Source: Aureococcus anophagefferens | Taxonomy: Eukaryota > Sar > Pelagophyceae > Pelagomonadales > Pelagomonadaceae | NCBI RefSeq assembly: GCF_000186865.1 | Contig: NW_008705563.1 | Span: 1,523,449 to 1,587,448, forward strand | Reading direction: 5' to 3' | Length of the DNA: 64,000 nucleotides | The notes under the pieces: generated by a model | Seen by the model: only the letters and a program-made list of their open reading frames with translations | Told to the model about the DNA's origin: nothing | The model's database searches: none | Program-made: the position numbers and the translations under genes | Shown: piece by piece, positions 25,754-34,965 of the stretch | How the letters are laid out: each line of letters begins with the position of its first letter | Numbering within the stretch: the first letter of the stretch is position 1

Positions 25754-28700
25754 TTAGGCGGGCGGGGCGCCGGCGTCCTCCCCGGGCGGCGGGTTCGCCT
25801 CCGCGGCGGGCGCCTCGTCCCCCGCGGCGTCCTCGTCGTCGTCCGCGGGCGCCTCGTCGTCGTCGCCGTCCGCGGCGCGGTCGCCGTCGTCCGCGGCGCG
25901 GCCGCCGCCCGCGCGGACGACGCCGACGTCCCCCCCGCCGAGCTGGACGCCCGCGGCGACGCGGACGCCGTCGGCGACGACGACGACGGAGCTCGGCGAC
26001 ACGGGCGCGAGCTCGACGTCGCCCGGCGCGGCGCGGCGCGCGGCGCTCCTCGACGGCCGCCGGCTCCGGGACGGCGACCGCGCGCCCGGCGACGGCGGCC
26101 GCGGCGGCCGCGGGTGGACGCGGGGGATGGCGACCTGCTTGCACATGGGGCAGGAGTTGCGCCCCCGGAGCCAGGGGCCGATGCAGTCGCCGTGGAAGAG
26201 GTGGCCGCACCGCGGGAGCGCGACCTGGGCAGCACAAGAGAGATTCAACGTCGCTTCAACGTGAGTGTTTCGCGCGCGCGCGTTACGAAAAACACATCCA
26301 CGCTTCGAGACCGTTCCGAGAGATGATCGCTCGTCGAAAAATCAGCCGAAACGAGTGGAAAATGGCCGAGATCGGAGACTTTGAAGTTGGGAATTTCGCT
26401 CTCTTGTCCTGCCCTGAGCGCGACGGCGGGCTCCGCGTCGTCGCCCGCGAGGTCCGAGAGGCAGATGGCGCAGATGTCGTCGTCGCCCGCGGCGCCGGCG
26501 ACGCCCGCGTCGAGGCCCTCGCAGAGCGCGGCGACGGCGGCGTCGTAGGCCTCCGCGACGCGGCGCCGGACGTCGTCGCCGGGCGCGTCGCGGCGCGGCG
26601 GTGCGCCCGGCGCGTCGCGCCGCGGCGCGACGCGGCTCGCGACGCGCAGGTACAGGCGCCGCGCGGGGCCGAAGACGCGCGTCGCCGCCGTGGCCGTCAG
26701 CTGGGGCACGCGGCCCCGCCGCGGCGGGTCGCCGTCGCCCGCGGCGTCGCTCGCGTGCGCCTCGACGAGATCCTCCAAATCCGCGGCCGCGAGCCGGCTG
26801 AACGCCGTGGCCCCCCAGGGGTCGCCGCCGGCGAGGCCGCCGTCGCCGCCGCGGCCCCGAGGACCGCGGCGCCGCCGGCCGCCGCGCTGCGTCACGCAGA
26901 ACGCGAGGCAGAGCGAGCTCACGACGATCTCGACGACCACCAACACCGCGAGCCAGGGGTGGTTCCGCACAGACTTGCCCACGCCCACGCGCCGCTTCCG
27001 CGTCCGCCGCGTCACGACGACCGTGGCCCGCCCGTCGCCGCGGCCGTCGTCGTAGCGGTCGTCGTCCCAGACCGCGGGCCTGGGCAGGACAAGGGTGATT
27101 CAACGTCGCTTCAACGTGAGTGTTTCGCGCGCGCGCGTTCCGGAAAAAGCATCCACGCTTCGAGACCGTTCCGAGAGATGATCGCTCGTCCAAAAATCAG
27201 CCGAAACGAGTAGAAAATGGCTGAGATATGAGCCTTTGAAGTTGGGAATTTCGCTCTCTTGTCCTGCCCTGCCGCGGGCGCGCGCGGGCACGGCGCCGTC
27301 GCGTTGCCGAAGCAGACGCCGCACGCGTCCGCGGCCTCGCCCCGCCCCCCGCAGACGCCGCACCGATCCACCTTGGCCAGCCCGTTGCAGACGCCCAGGC
27401 AGTCCGCGTAGGCGCAGCACACCGTCGCGCCCGGCGCGCCGCTCTTCTCGAGCTCGCCGCGGTACGCGCCGCCGCCGCAGACGCCCAGGCAGTCCGCGTC
27501 GTCGAAGGCGCAGCAGACCTCGCCGTCGTCGTAGGCGGGCCGGCTCCCGTTCGCCGACGAGCACGCGCCCGCGCAGTCCGAAGAGGCCCAGAAGTCGTCC
27601 GCGCCGCAGCCGCCGGCTGTTGAACACCCGCACGCCCCGCACGCGCCGCACGCGGACGCGTTGGTCGTCATGTCGCCGGCCGCGCAGCCCCCCGAAGCTG
27701 TAGATCCCGCGGCGACGACCGCGACGGTCGGGAAGTCGGCGACCAGCGCCCGCTCGCCGTCCGTCTCCGTCGCCGCGCCGCCGTCGCCCGCGCCGCCGTC
27801 GACGTCGCCCGCGGGCGCCGCGTAGCGGAGCTCGACGGTGACGACATCGCCGGCGACGAGCGCCGCCGGCAGCGCGCAGGAGACCTCGACGGCGCCGCCG
27901 GGCTCGCCGGTCTCGGCGAACGCCGCGCGCGCGCCGCCGACCGACGCGCCGCCCTTGAGGAACGCGCAGCGAAACTCGAAGGCCGGCTCGCGCGCGCACC
28001 CGAAGAAGGCCGCGCGCAGCGTCGCGTTGCCGCCCTCGGGCGCGACGGCGTCGCCGCACCATTTCTCGGGCACGGGGCAGGCGACGACGCGCGCGTTCGA
28101 CCGCGGCGCCGCGCCCGCGTAGACGCCGGGCACCGTCGTCCCGAAGAGCTTCGCGCGGTCCGCCTGCGCGTCGCTCAGCGCGACGGCGTCCGACGCCGGG
28201 TCGAGGCGCAGCCCCACGAGCAGCGCCGCCGCGAGGTGGCCGTCCGCGCCGCGCAGCGCGCGGCTGTCGAGCACGCGCTCGTGCAGGATCTCGACGCGGC
28301 CGTCGCCGTGGAGCGTCGCGGCGAACCAGAGCCGCGCCTCCGGGTGGCCGAAGACGGACACGTTCTCGTAGCGCGCCGTCCAGGACCCGGGAGCCGCCGC
28401 GCCGTCGCCGCTCGCGACGCCCGGTTGGGCGGCGACGACGCGGCTCCGGCCGTCGTAGGACGGGTCCAGGTCCGTCACGAAGGCCGCGATCGCCGCGAAC
28501 CAGGACCCGTTCGTCGTGCAGAGCGGGAACATGGCGAAGAACGCGCCACACGGCGGCGTCGGGCCGACGAAGATCGCGCCGTTCGCGTTCGCGTAGGCCT
28601 CGTAGCGCCGCCGGTCGAGGAAGGGGAACCCGAAGTCGAGCGACCGCCGCGACATGGGCGAGTCGTCGACGTCCGACACGCGCAGCACGTCGCTGGCGTT

Positions 28701-28871
28701 GGCAAAGGCCGCCGCGAAGGGCGCGGGGTCCCAGGGCTCCGTTCGAAGCAGGTAGCGCACGCTTTGTTTGGTGTCGGCATTGATCGTCGACGGGGTCGCG
28801 CGCGGGACGTGCGCGAGGGCGAGGAGGACGAGGGAGCCTGTCAGGGCAGGGCGACGTGATGCTGAAGCCAT
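25754..28871 (-). CDS. Type I membrane RING-H2 protein with plexin-domain-like ectodomain (three exons)
   Basis: Exons 27280-28871, 26425-27079 and 25754-26224 encode 905 residues. A signal peptide (LTGSLVLLALAHVPRA) is followed by a PLXDC/nidogen-like domain: SLDFGFPFLDRRRYEAYANA, NGAIFVGP, FAAIAAFVTDLDP, LWFAATLHGDGRVEILHE. About residues 410-530 are Cys-rich with CGVCGG and DCLGVCNG units. One membrane helix is at about 573-593 (WLAVLVVVEIVVSSLCLAFCV). The cytosolic RING-H2 has ligands C734, C737, C755, H757, H760, C763, C774 and C777. The tail is Pro/Asp-rich. It is probably a membrane E3 ubiquitin ligase with a ligand-binding ectodomain. Both introns are family A introners; one splits the RING between C737 and C755. 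Confidence 0.85.
26225..26424 (-). mobile_element. Family A introner (200-bp intron) inside the RING-H2 domain
   Basis: Minus-strand duplication GTCGCGCT is perfect on both sides. The element starts CAGGGCAGGACAAGAG and ends CTTGTGCTGCCCAG. Splicing gives DAEPA-VALPRCGHLFHGDC, completing the eight zinc ligands. The donor is GT. Orientation is taken as forward (GCGAAATTCCCAACTTC end at the gene's 5' side). Confidence 0.95.
27080..27279 (-). mobile_element. Family A introner (200-bp intron) before the membrane helix
   Basis: Perfect duplication GCCCGCGG. Starts CAGGGCAGGACAAGAG, ends CTTGTCCTGCCCAG. Splicing gives APCPRAPA-VWDDDRYDD, joining the Cys-rich ectodomain to the transmembrane/RING part. 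The donor is GC and there is no GT nearby. Forward orientation. Confidence 0.93.
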
Positions 28872-29012
28872 AGAATATGCCGAGTTTTGGTGCCTTTTTG
28901 TTTGAAGAGATGATGAAGCTTGTGGCAAAATCGATCGGGCCCAGGGCCGAGGAACGCGGCCAAGCCTGCGCCTTGGACGAGCCCAGCGACCAGACCGCCC
29001 GCCGCCAACGCA
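28872..29012. promoter_or_regulatory. Divergent promoter spacer
   Basis: 141 bases lie between two divergent starts, AT-richer than coding DNA, with TTGAAG at 28902-28907. No other clear site. Confidence 0.35.
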
Positions 29013-29567
29013 ATGGCGCGCGGCGCGAGCGAGGTCATCGACCGGCGGTCGGCGACGGACGACGATGCCCCCGCTCCCGCGGACGAGGCGCCGTCCTGGC
29101 TGCCGAGCGCCGTCCTCTTCGCCGCGGGCGTCGCCATCCTGCTGCGGCCGCGGGACGCCGTCGCCGTCGTCGTGCTGCTGCTGAGCGCCGCGGCGTCGCC
29201 ACCGGGCGTCGCCGCGACGAGCCGGCTCGCCGGCGCCGTGCTCGGGCACGAGGGCTTCAGACGGGGCCACACGGCCGCGTTCGCGGACGTGCTGCGCGAC
29301 GCCCGCGTCGAGGCGGCGATGCGCGGCACGCTCCGCGGCGCGCTCGTCGACAGCGTCGTCGACGAGACGCTCCAGCGCAGCCTCGCGGTCATGATCCGCG
29401 AGGCCGTCGCGGACGCGATCAACGACGACAAGTTCATGGGCCTCTTCCGCAACGCGCTCAAGGACAGCCTCAAGGACCAGGACCTCCACCGCGCGGCCAT
29501 CGAGGGGAGCCTCTCCGCGCTCAACCCGTTCAAGCGGCGCGGCGCGGCGGAGGACGACGCGACGTAA
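29013..29567 (+). CDS. Small membrane protein with amphipathic C-terminal helices, unknown family
   Basis: 184 residues from the ATG at 29013 (MARGASEVIDRRSATDD). A hydrophobic region at about residues 28-60 (WLPSAVLFAAGVAILLRP then AVAVVVLLLSAAA) could be two short spans or one hairpin. The C-terminal half consists of repeated helical segments with similar rhythm (FADVLRDARVEAAMRGTLR, LVDSVVDETLQRSLAVMI, FMGLFRNALKDSLKDQDL), which suggests repeated amphipathic helices. It ends with NPFKRRGAAEDDAT. No family is recognised. A longer form from an ATG-less upstream frame is unlikely. Tail-to-tail with the RING-PDZ-PX gene, 17 bases between stops. Confidence 0.65.
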   Translation: MARGASEVIDRRSATDDDAPAPADEAPSWLPSAVLFAAGVAILLRPRDAVAVVVLLLSAAASPPGVAATSRLAGAVLGHEGFRRGHTAAFADVLRDARVEAAMRGTLRGALVDSVVDETLQRSLAVMIREAVADAINDDKFMGLFRNALKDSLKDQDLHRAAIEGSLSALNPFKRRGAAEDDAT

Positions 29568-29584
29568 GGCGCCCCGGGGAACGC

Positions 29585-30616
29585 CTAGCCCGGGTCGACC
29601 GCGGCCGCGTGCCGGCGGAGCCAGTGCGCGAGCCAGCCCTGGAGGTCCTCCGCGAGCCCGTCGAGCTCGTCGCGGCCGAGGTAGCTGCCCTCGACGCGCG
29701 CGAAGGCGCGCGCGGGGTCGAGGAGCGCCCGCGCGAAGCGCTCGAGGGCCGCGGACCGGCGGTCGAGGAAGCCCGGGATCGTCGCGGCGCCCGGCGGCGC
29801 GCGGCCCGGGAACGCGGCGCGCGCGACGTCCAACGCGGGCCACCGCTGTTCGACGAACGCCGCGGCCTCGCGCCACTTCGAGAAGCGGGCCTCGGCGACG
29901 AAGGCCCCCGCGGCGTCGGCGCAGGGCAGGCCGTGCACGACGACGCCGTCGCCGCGGCGGCGCCAGGCCATGGCGCCGGCGACGGCCGCGGCCGGCGGCC
30001 CGCCCGCGGCCTCGCGCTCGCGCGCCGCGCCGTCCGCGCCGTCCGCGCCGCCGTCCCCGCCGTCCGCGTCGCCGTCGCCGTCGCCGCGCGCGCGGGGCCT
30101 GGCCAGGAGGCAGACGACGACGCCCCGGTCGCGCGTCGCCGCGTTGACGAGCGCGATGGCGCGCTTCGGCGTCTCGCAGGGCAGGCCGTCGAGGCACGCG
30201 ATCGCGTCGCCGACGCGGAGGCCGCAGCGCCGGCCCGCGTCGCCGTCGGCGAGCGCGGCGACGCGCAGGCCCGGCCGCCGGTCCCGGGCCTTTAGCGTGA
30301 TCCCCGCGGGCGCGCCGTCGGAGAGGTCGAGGCGCACGGAGCGCTCCGCGAGCGCGCCGCTCCGCGCGGCGCCGACGGCCGCGTCGAACTCGGGGTCGAG
30401 CCGCAGGGACGTGACGGGCGCGCGGCACTTCGGGCAGCCGGGCCAGGCGCGCGCCCGCGCCTCGTCGGCGGCGGCCTCGCACCACCGCGCGAGGCAGAGG
30501 AAGCAGAAGTGGTGGTGGCAGGCGCCCGTCGCCGCCGCCTCGATGGGACTGCAGCAGATCGCGCACTCGAAGGTCGCGCCCTCGGAGGCGTCGGTCGCCG
30601 CGGTGTCATCCGCCAT
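29585..30616 (-). CDS. RING-PDZ-PX domain protein, probable ubiquitin ligase
   Basis: A 343-residue protein. The ATG at 30616 has a strong context (A at -3, G at +4); one at 30640 is also in frame. The RING finger lies at about residues 14-66: FECAICCSPIE, GACHHHFCFLCLARWC, GCPKCRAPV. Then a PDZ-like domain (about 90-165): GITLKARDRRPGLRVAAL, CGLRVGDAIACLDG. The C-terminal domain (about 215-330) is PX-like: ARFSKWREAAAFVEQRWP, FPGR, then FLDRRSAALERFARALLD. PX domains bind phosphoinositides, so this would be an E3 ligase tethered to endosomal or plasma membranes with a peptide-binding PDZ. The order is unusual to me. It is intronless. Confidence 0.75.
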   Translation of the reverse strand: MADDTAATDASEGATFECAICCSPIEAAATGACHHHFCFLCLARWCEAAADEARARAWPGCPKCRAPVTSLRLDPEFDAAVGAARSGALAERSVRLDLSDGAPAGITLKARDRRPGLRVAALADGDAGRRCGLRVGDAIACLDGLPCETPKRAIALVNAATRDRGVVVCLLARPRARGDGDGDADGGDGGADGADGAAREREAAGGPPAAAVAGAMAWRRRGDGVVVHGLPCADAAGAFVAEARFSKWREAAAFVEQRWPALDVARAAFPGRAPPGAATIPGFLDRRSAALERFARALLDPARAFARVEGSYLGRDELDGLAEDLQGWLAHWLRRHAAAVDPG

Positions 30617-30678
30617 GCTCCAGAAGCTGCCCCGACTCATGTTGCGGCAAACATGCACAAGATGCTGGCGTGCTTGGC

Positions 30679-32239
30679 ATGATGGAGCCCTTCGAGCCAT
30701 TCACGCCGCCCAAAGGAGACGCCGACGACGCGCTGCTTCAGCCGCCCACACCGCCCAATGGAGACGCCGACGACGCGCTGCCGCCGCCGCCCACGCCGCC
30801 CAAAGGAGACGACGACGACGAGCTGCCGCCGCTCCGGCCGGAGCGCGCCGTCGCGTCGGCGCGGCGCATCGGCAAGCCGGCGCGCGTCGAGGACGGCGCC
30901 GTCGCGTCGGTCGAGGACGACGCCGACGAGCCCAGCGGCCCGCCGGACCTCGACGACCGGGCGTCGCTCGCGTTCGACGGCGACGGCCGCGCCGTGCTCC
31001 CGCGGAAGCTCCGGGGCCGGCGGCTCCGGGGGCTGCTCGACGCCGCGGAGGCGAAGGCGCTCGAGGCCCGCGCGGCGGAGTCGGCCTTCGAGGACCGCGC
31101 GGACAGCGTCGACGACCGGCCGGCCTACGAGTGCGTGCTCTACGACCGGGGCTGCGTCTTGGAACCGGAGCTCTGGGGGCTCGCGGCGCTCGCCGCGCGC
31201 CGCGCGACGCCCGCGCTCCGCGCCGCGTTCGGCTACGACGCGCTCGAGCCGTCGCAGTGCCTCCTGCGGCGCTACCGCCCGGGCGAGCGCCGCGAGCACC
31301 AGGGCAGCAAAAGAGAGCGAAATTCCCAACTTCAAAGGCTCCGATCTCGGCCATTTCCCACTCGTTTCGGCTGATTTTTGGACGAGCGATCATCTCTCGG
31401 AACGGTCTCGAAGCGTGGATGCGTTTTCCGGAACGCGCGCGCGCGGAACACTCACGTTGAAGAGACGTTGAATCACCCTTTTCTGCCCAGGCGAGCACCC
31501 GGCGCACTTCGACGCGCACGCGGCGGTCACGCTCGTCGTCGCCGTGTCCGACGCGGCGGCCTACGACGGCGGCTACTACGCGCTCCCGGACCACGGCGCG
31601 CCGCGGCGCTTCGTGGATCTGGACCGGGGCTCGGGCTTCGCGCACGGCTGGGACCTGCGGCACGGCGTCTCCGTGACGCGGGGCTCGCGCGTCTCGCTCG
31701 TCTGCTGGTTCAAGCCCGCCGCGCGCGTCGGCGACGCCGACGGCCCGGGGCCCTGGCACGTCGAGGCGGCGACGCGCGGCGACGCGGACGCGCTCTACGC
31801 GCTCGCGTCCGCGGCCAAGCGCGCCGCGGACGCCGCGGCCGACGACGTCGACGCGGCCCGGTCGAGCTGGGCCGCGGAGCGCGCGCTCGCCGCGGCCGCG
31901 GACGCGGGCTCGGCGGAGGCGGCCGAGCTCCACGGCGCCGCGCTCGTCGCGGACGGCGACGCCGTCGCGGGCCTCGCGCGCTACGCCGAGGCCGCGGGCC
32001 GCGGCTACGCGCGCGCGATGCGCCACCTCGCGAGCGCGTTACTCGCCGGCGGCGGGGACGAGGGGCGGCGGGCCGCGCTCCGCTGGCTCCGCGCGGCCGC
32101 GCGCGGCCACGACGCCGACGCCATGTACGACCTCTGGGCCGCGGACCCCGGCGCGCCCTTCGCCGCCGCGTGGCTCGAGCGGGCGGCGCTCCTGGGCCAG
32201 CCGGACGCCGTGGCGCGGCGGCGCGAACGGGCGCCGTGA
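30679..32239 (+). CDS. 2OG-Fe(II) oxygenase (prolyl-4-hydroxylase type) with C-terminal Sel1-like repeats, two exons
   Basis: Exons 30679-31291 and 31491-32239 give 456 residues. The N-terminus has three copies of an acidic 15-residue Pro-rich repeat (TPPKGDADDALLQPP type). The oxygenase domain spans about residues 110-275: CLLRRYRPGERR, iron ligands HFD at His210 and Asp212, DGGYYALPD, then the distal histidine and 2OG-binding Arg in RHGVSVTRGSRVSLVCWF. The family A introner interrupts it just before the HFD motif, which exists only after splicing. Residues of about 290-450 are Sel1/TPR-like helical repeats (AAELHGAALVADGDAVAGLA, GYARAMRHLASALLAGG). Substrate unknown; a cytosolic protein hydroxylase with its own interaction repeats. 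Confidence 0.82.
30701..30832 (+). repeat. Three 45-bp tandem repeats in a coding N-terminus
   Basis: Three imperfect copies of a unit containing CCGCCCAAAGGAGACGCCGA encode an acidic Pro-rich 15-residue repeat at the N-terminus of the oxygenase/Sel1 protein. The period is a multiple of three, so the frame is kept. Confidence 0.85.
31292..31490 (+). mobile_element. Family A introner (199-bp intron) next to the oxygenase active site
   Basis: Perfect duplication GCGAGCAC at 31292-31299 and 31491-31498. Starts CAGGGCAGCAAAAGAG, ends CTTTTCTGCCCAG. Splicing gives RPGERREHPAHFDAH. The donor is GC. Forward orientation. It is the only family A copy here in a plus-strand gene. Confidence 0.95.
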
Positions 32240-32242
32240 GCC

Positions 32243-33025
32243 TCACGCGCCCGGGGCGAGACCGTAGAGCCTGGCCACCTCGTCGTCGCTCCGCGCGGCC
32301 GGTTCGCCCCCGCGGCGGCGGTACATGACGTCCGTCCGGAGGAGGTACTTGCGCCCCGAGCCGAGGGGCTCGCCGTCGTGGTAGAGGTAGCGCCCCGCCG
32401 ACGGCTGCGCGAAGACGACCGCGCGGCCCGCGGCGGGCGCGACGGCCAAATTGACCGGCCGGTCGCGGCCGCGCTCGCCGCCCTCGAAGCGCGTCCGTCC
32501 GCCGTCGACGACGTCGTTGAGATAGATGTTCACCGTGAACATGCTGCCGTCGCCGCGGCGGTAGTCCGCGTCGAGGTGCGACGCGAAGCGGTCGCCGGGG
32601 TGGTAGAGCGCGAGGCGAAGGCGCTCGTTGCAGCCGTAGGCGTCCCAGGTCGCGCCCTTGTGGGTGACGGTCGCCGGGACGAGCGGCCGCAGGCGTGCCC
32701 AGAGCGCGTCCGCGAGGGACGCGTCCGTCGTGATGAGGCGGAGGTTGCCGCGGTACTGGCGCGGGAAGCCGGTGGAGCCGAACGTTTCGGCTTCGGCGGC
32801 GGCGATCAGCGCGTCGCACTCGCCGCGCGCGAGCAGGCCGTCGATCAGGACGAGGTCCGCCGGGTCGTACTGCGCGGCGCCCGTCTCGTAGTGCGGCGCG
32901 ATCGCAACGGGCGCGTCTGCGTCCTCGAGCAGCCGCGCCCACGCCGTCGCGCACCCGACGCGCTCCGGCGCCGCGCGCCGCCTGTCGCCGCTCTTCTTCG
33001 TCGCCCGGCGCAGCAGCGCCGCCAT
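32243..33025 (-). CDS. 2OG-Fe(II) oxygenase, prolyl-4-hydroxylase type
   Basis: The first in-frame ATG is at 33025 (MAALLRRATKKSGDRRR), giving 260 residues. Catalytic motifs: YHPGDRFASHLDADYRR (HxD ligands), MFTVNIYLNDVVDGGRTRFE, then YLYHDGEPLGSGRKYLLRTD with the distal His and the 2OG-binding Lys. This is a classic P4H pattern. The coding-like frame continues upstream of the ATG through a hydrophobic stretch (GFAIVVIVVVTIL) that would be a perfect membrane anchor. That stretch has no ATG before a stop near 33145, so a non-ATG start, short upstream exon or sequence error is possible. It is tail-to-tail with the other oxygenase, with 3 bases between stops. Confidence 0.8.
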   Translation of the reverse strand: MAALLRRATKKSGDRRRAAPERVGCATAWARLLEDADAPVAIAPHYETGAAQYDPADLVLIDGLLARGECDALIAAAEAETFGSTGFPRQYRGNLRLITTDASLADALWARLRPLVPATVTHKGATWDAYGCNERLRLALYHPGDRFASHLDADYRRGDGSMFTVNIYLNDVVDGGRTRFEGGERGRDRPVNLAVAPAAGRAVVFAQPSAGRYLYHDGEPLGSGRKYLLRTDVMYRRRGGEPAARSDDEVARLYGLAPGA

Positions 33026-33162
33026 GAGGATGGTGACGACGACGATGACGACGATGGCAAAACCCGTGTGTGCTTGGGCAGCATCAGGAGCGCGCTCCCG
33101 CAAAGCTCCCTGCAAAGGTTCGGTTGTTTCACTTCAACCTTATTAAAGGGCGGCGCGCGCGA

Positions 33163-34782
33163 CTAGACCTTGCTGTTGATGGAGCCGCAGGTGTAGGCGG
33201 AGGAGCCGCCCGTGGACCAGGTCTTCGTCGAGAGCGACGTCGCCGTGGAGCCCGTGGAGACGTGGGTCTTGGAGACGGGGGGCGGCCGCTTGCAGCGGCC
33301 CGTGGCGCAGCCGGAGCAGTGGTGCGCGCGGAGGCCGAGGCGCTTCGGCGCGGCTTTAAGGGGCGGCGCCGCCGCCGCCGCGTCGCCCTCGCGGGGCTCG
33401 ACGACGATCTTCGTGTCCGCGACGGCCGGCGTCGGCTCGTAGTACGTCGTGCCGCCGCCGCCGCCCTCGCGCGCCGGGTCGTAGTAGAAGGTCCCCGCGG
33501 GCTCGTCCGCGTCGGCCCGGCCCGCGGGGGCGACGACGCAGTAGTCGCCGTCGCCGAGGCCCGAGGCCGCCGCGGAGTTGCTCGACGGCGGCGGCGGCGC
33601 CGCCGCGGCGGCCGGCGCCGCGCGCGGCGGGAGCGGGTGCTCGGACGCGGCGTCCTCCGGGATGTCCGCGAGCCCCGCGAACGGCGCGTTTTGCGCCGGC
33701 GCCGCGCCCCGGCCCTCGAGGTAGCGCTTCTGGAGCTTGTGGATGAGCCAGAGGGGCCGCGCGGCGCGGATCTCGAGCGGGAACGTGCCGCGCTGCGCGT
33801 CGACGGCGTCGCACTCGTTGCAGTACTGCGCGAGGCTCCGGTGCGCCGTGTTCGACGTCCAGCCGTGGCCGCACTCCTGGCACTCGAAGCGGCCCCGGCC
33901 GCACTCGTCCGCCACGGGCAGCGCCTCGAGCCGCGGCGCCGGGCCGCCCGCGGGCGCCGCGGCGCAGCGGCGGCACGTCGCGACGGGCTTCCGCGCGGGC
34001 ACCTTGCGCCAGAAGACGCCGTGGCGCGCGCAGTTGAACATGCGCCGCGCGGGCGCGGCCTCGAGGGCCCGCTCGTGCGCCGCGAGGGCCGACGCCGTCA
34101 GCGGCGCGTCCGCGTCGCCCGCGGTCGACGCGGACGCGTCGTCGGGCGCGTCGCCGGGGCTGTCGACGGCGGACTCGATGTTCGCGAGCCACGACCGCCA
34201 CTGCTTGTGGCCCACCTTGCGCAGGTCCACGCCCACGGACCGCAGGTAGCCCATGGCGTCGCCCTTGGTCGGCTCGACGCCCCGGGCGAGCTGCGCGGCG
34301 ACCCACGCGTCGAGGAACGCGCGCTTTTCCGCGCCGCCGCTCTTGTAGAGCGCCTTGGCCGCGCGCGGCAGCGCCTCGCCGGCCGCGCTGGCGTCGGAGA
34401 GCGCGTCGTCCGTCGCCTCGCTCGGGGCGGGCTCGAAGGCCTCGGAGACGGCGTCGTCCGGCGCCTCGGAGAGCGCGTCGTCCGTCGCCTCGGACGGCGG
34501 CGCGCGGAAGCTCGCCTCGCTCCCGGACGCCGACGGCCGCCGGCCCCGCGGCGCCTTGCGCGCCGTCCTCGCCGCGCGCGCCGCCGTGCCCGCCGAGGGC
34601 GCGAGCTCCGAGCCCACCGTCGACGACTTGTCGCCGTCGTTGACGACGGAGCCCGGCGTGCCGTCGGCCTTGTCCTTCTTCCGAGAGAAGGTGAAGACGC
34701 CGAGCAGGGACCCGTCGCGCTCCTTCTTCTTCTCGCGCTTCGGCAGCGGCTTGTGCGGGTCATCGGCCACCAGAGCGGCCAT
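33163..34782 (-). CDS. Zinc-ribbon protein with zf-3CxxC-like domain
   Basis: A 539-residue protein from the ATG at 34782. The first 200 residues are Lys/Ser/Ala-rich with an acidic repeat (PSEATDDALSEAPDDAVSEA). The only clear domain lies at about 245-345: MFNCARHGVFWRKVP, TCRRC, then RFECQECGHGWTSNTAHRSL and QYCNEC. This CxxC spacing matches 3CxxC-type zinc ribbons, also found in the Shiftless family. After that come low-complexity Pro/Ala and Gly-rich segments with YYDP/YYEP, and a Cys-containing C-terminus (HHCSGCATGRCKRPPP). RNA binding is a possible role but not shown. Intronless; the longer frame to 34860 starts only with GTG. Confidence 0.65.
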   Translation of the reverse strand: MAALVADDPHKPLPKREKKKERDGSLLGVFTFSRKKDKADGTPGSVVNDGDKSSTVGSELAPSAGTAARAARTARKAPRGRRPSASGSEASFRAPPSEATDDALSEAPDDAVSEAFEPAPSEATDDALSDASAAGEALPRAAKALYKSGGAEKRAFLDAWVAAQLARGVEPTKGDAMGYLRSVGVDLRKVGHKQWRSWLANIESAVDSPGDAPDDASASTAGDADAPLTASALAAHERALEAAPARRMFNCARHGVFWRKVPARKPVATCRRCAAAPAGGPAPRLEALPVADECGRGRFECQECGHGWTSNTAHRSLAQYCNECDAVDAQRGTFPLEIRAARPLWLIHKLQKRYLEGRGAAPAQNAPFAGLADIPEDAASEHPLPPRAAPAAAAAPPPPSSNSAAASGLGDGDYCVVAPAGRADADEPAGTFYYDPAREGGGGGTTYYEPTPAVADTKIVVEPREGDAAAAAPPLKAAPKRLGLRAHHCSGCATGRCKRPPPVSKTHVSTGSTATSLSTKTWSTGGSSAYTCGSINSKV

Positions 34783-34965
34783 GGGGACACTCGGTTCTTC
34801 TACACCATCAAGTGGCTTGGGTGGCTTGGGAAGGGGAGCCCCGTTTTTTAGAAAGTTCACATTGCATCAACGTTGAAGTTGCGTCGACCGACGCCAGCCG
34901 GAAGAGCGGAATCGTAATATAGAGGGGGGTCGGGCGGAAGGGGGGACGCGGCGGCGCCCCGTCGC

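Noticed and set aside
26245..28871. The transmembrane RING gene as three broken genes or a pseudogene
   Set aside because: Removing two repeats with perfect 8-bp duplications restores one continuous protein with all eight zinc ligands.
34783..34860. N-terminal extension of the zinc-ribbon protein
   Set aside because: Starts with GTG only and adds a Pro/Lys-rich segment. The ATG at 34782 is sufficient.
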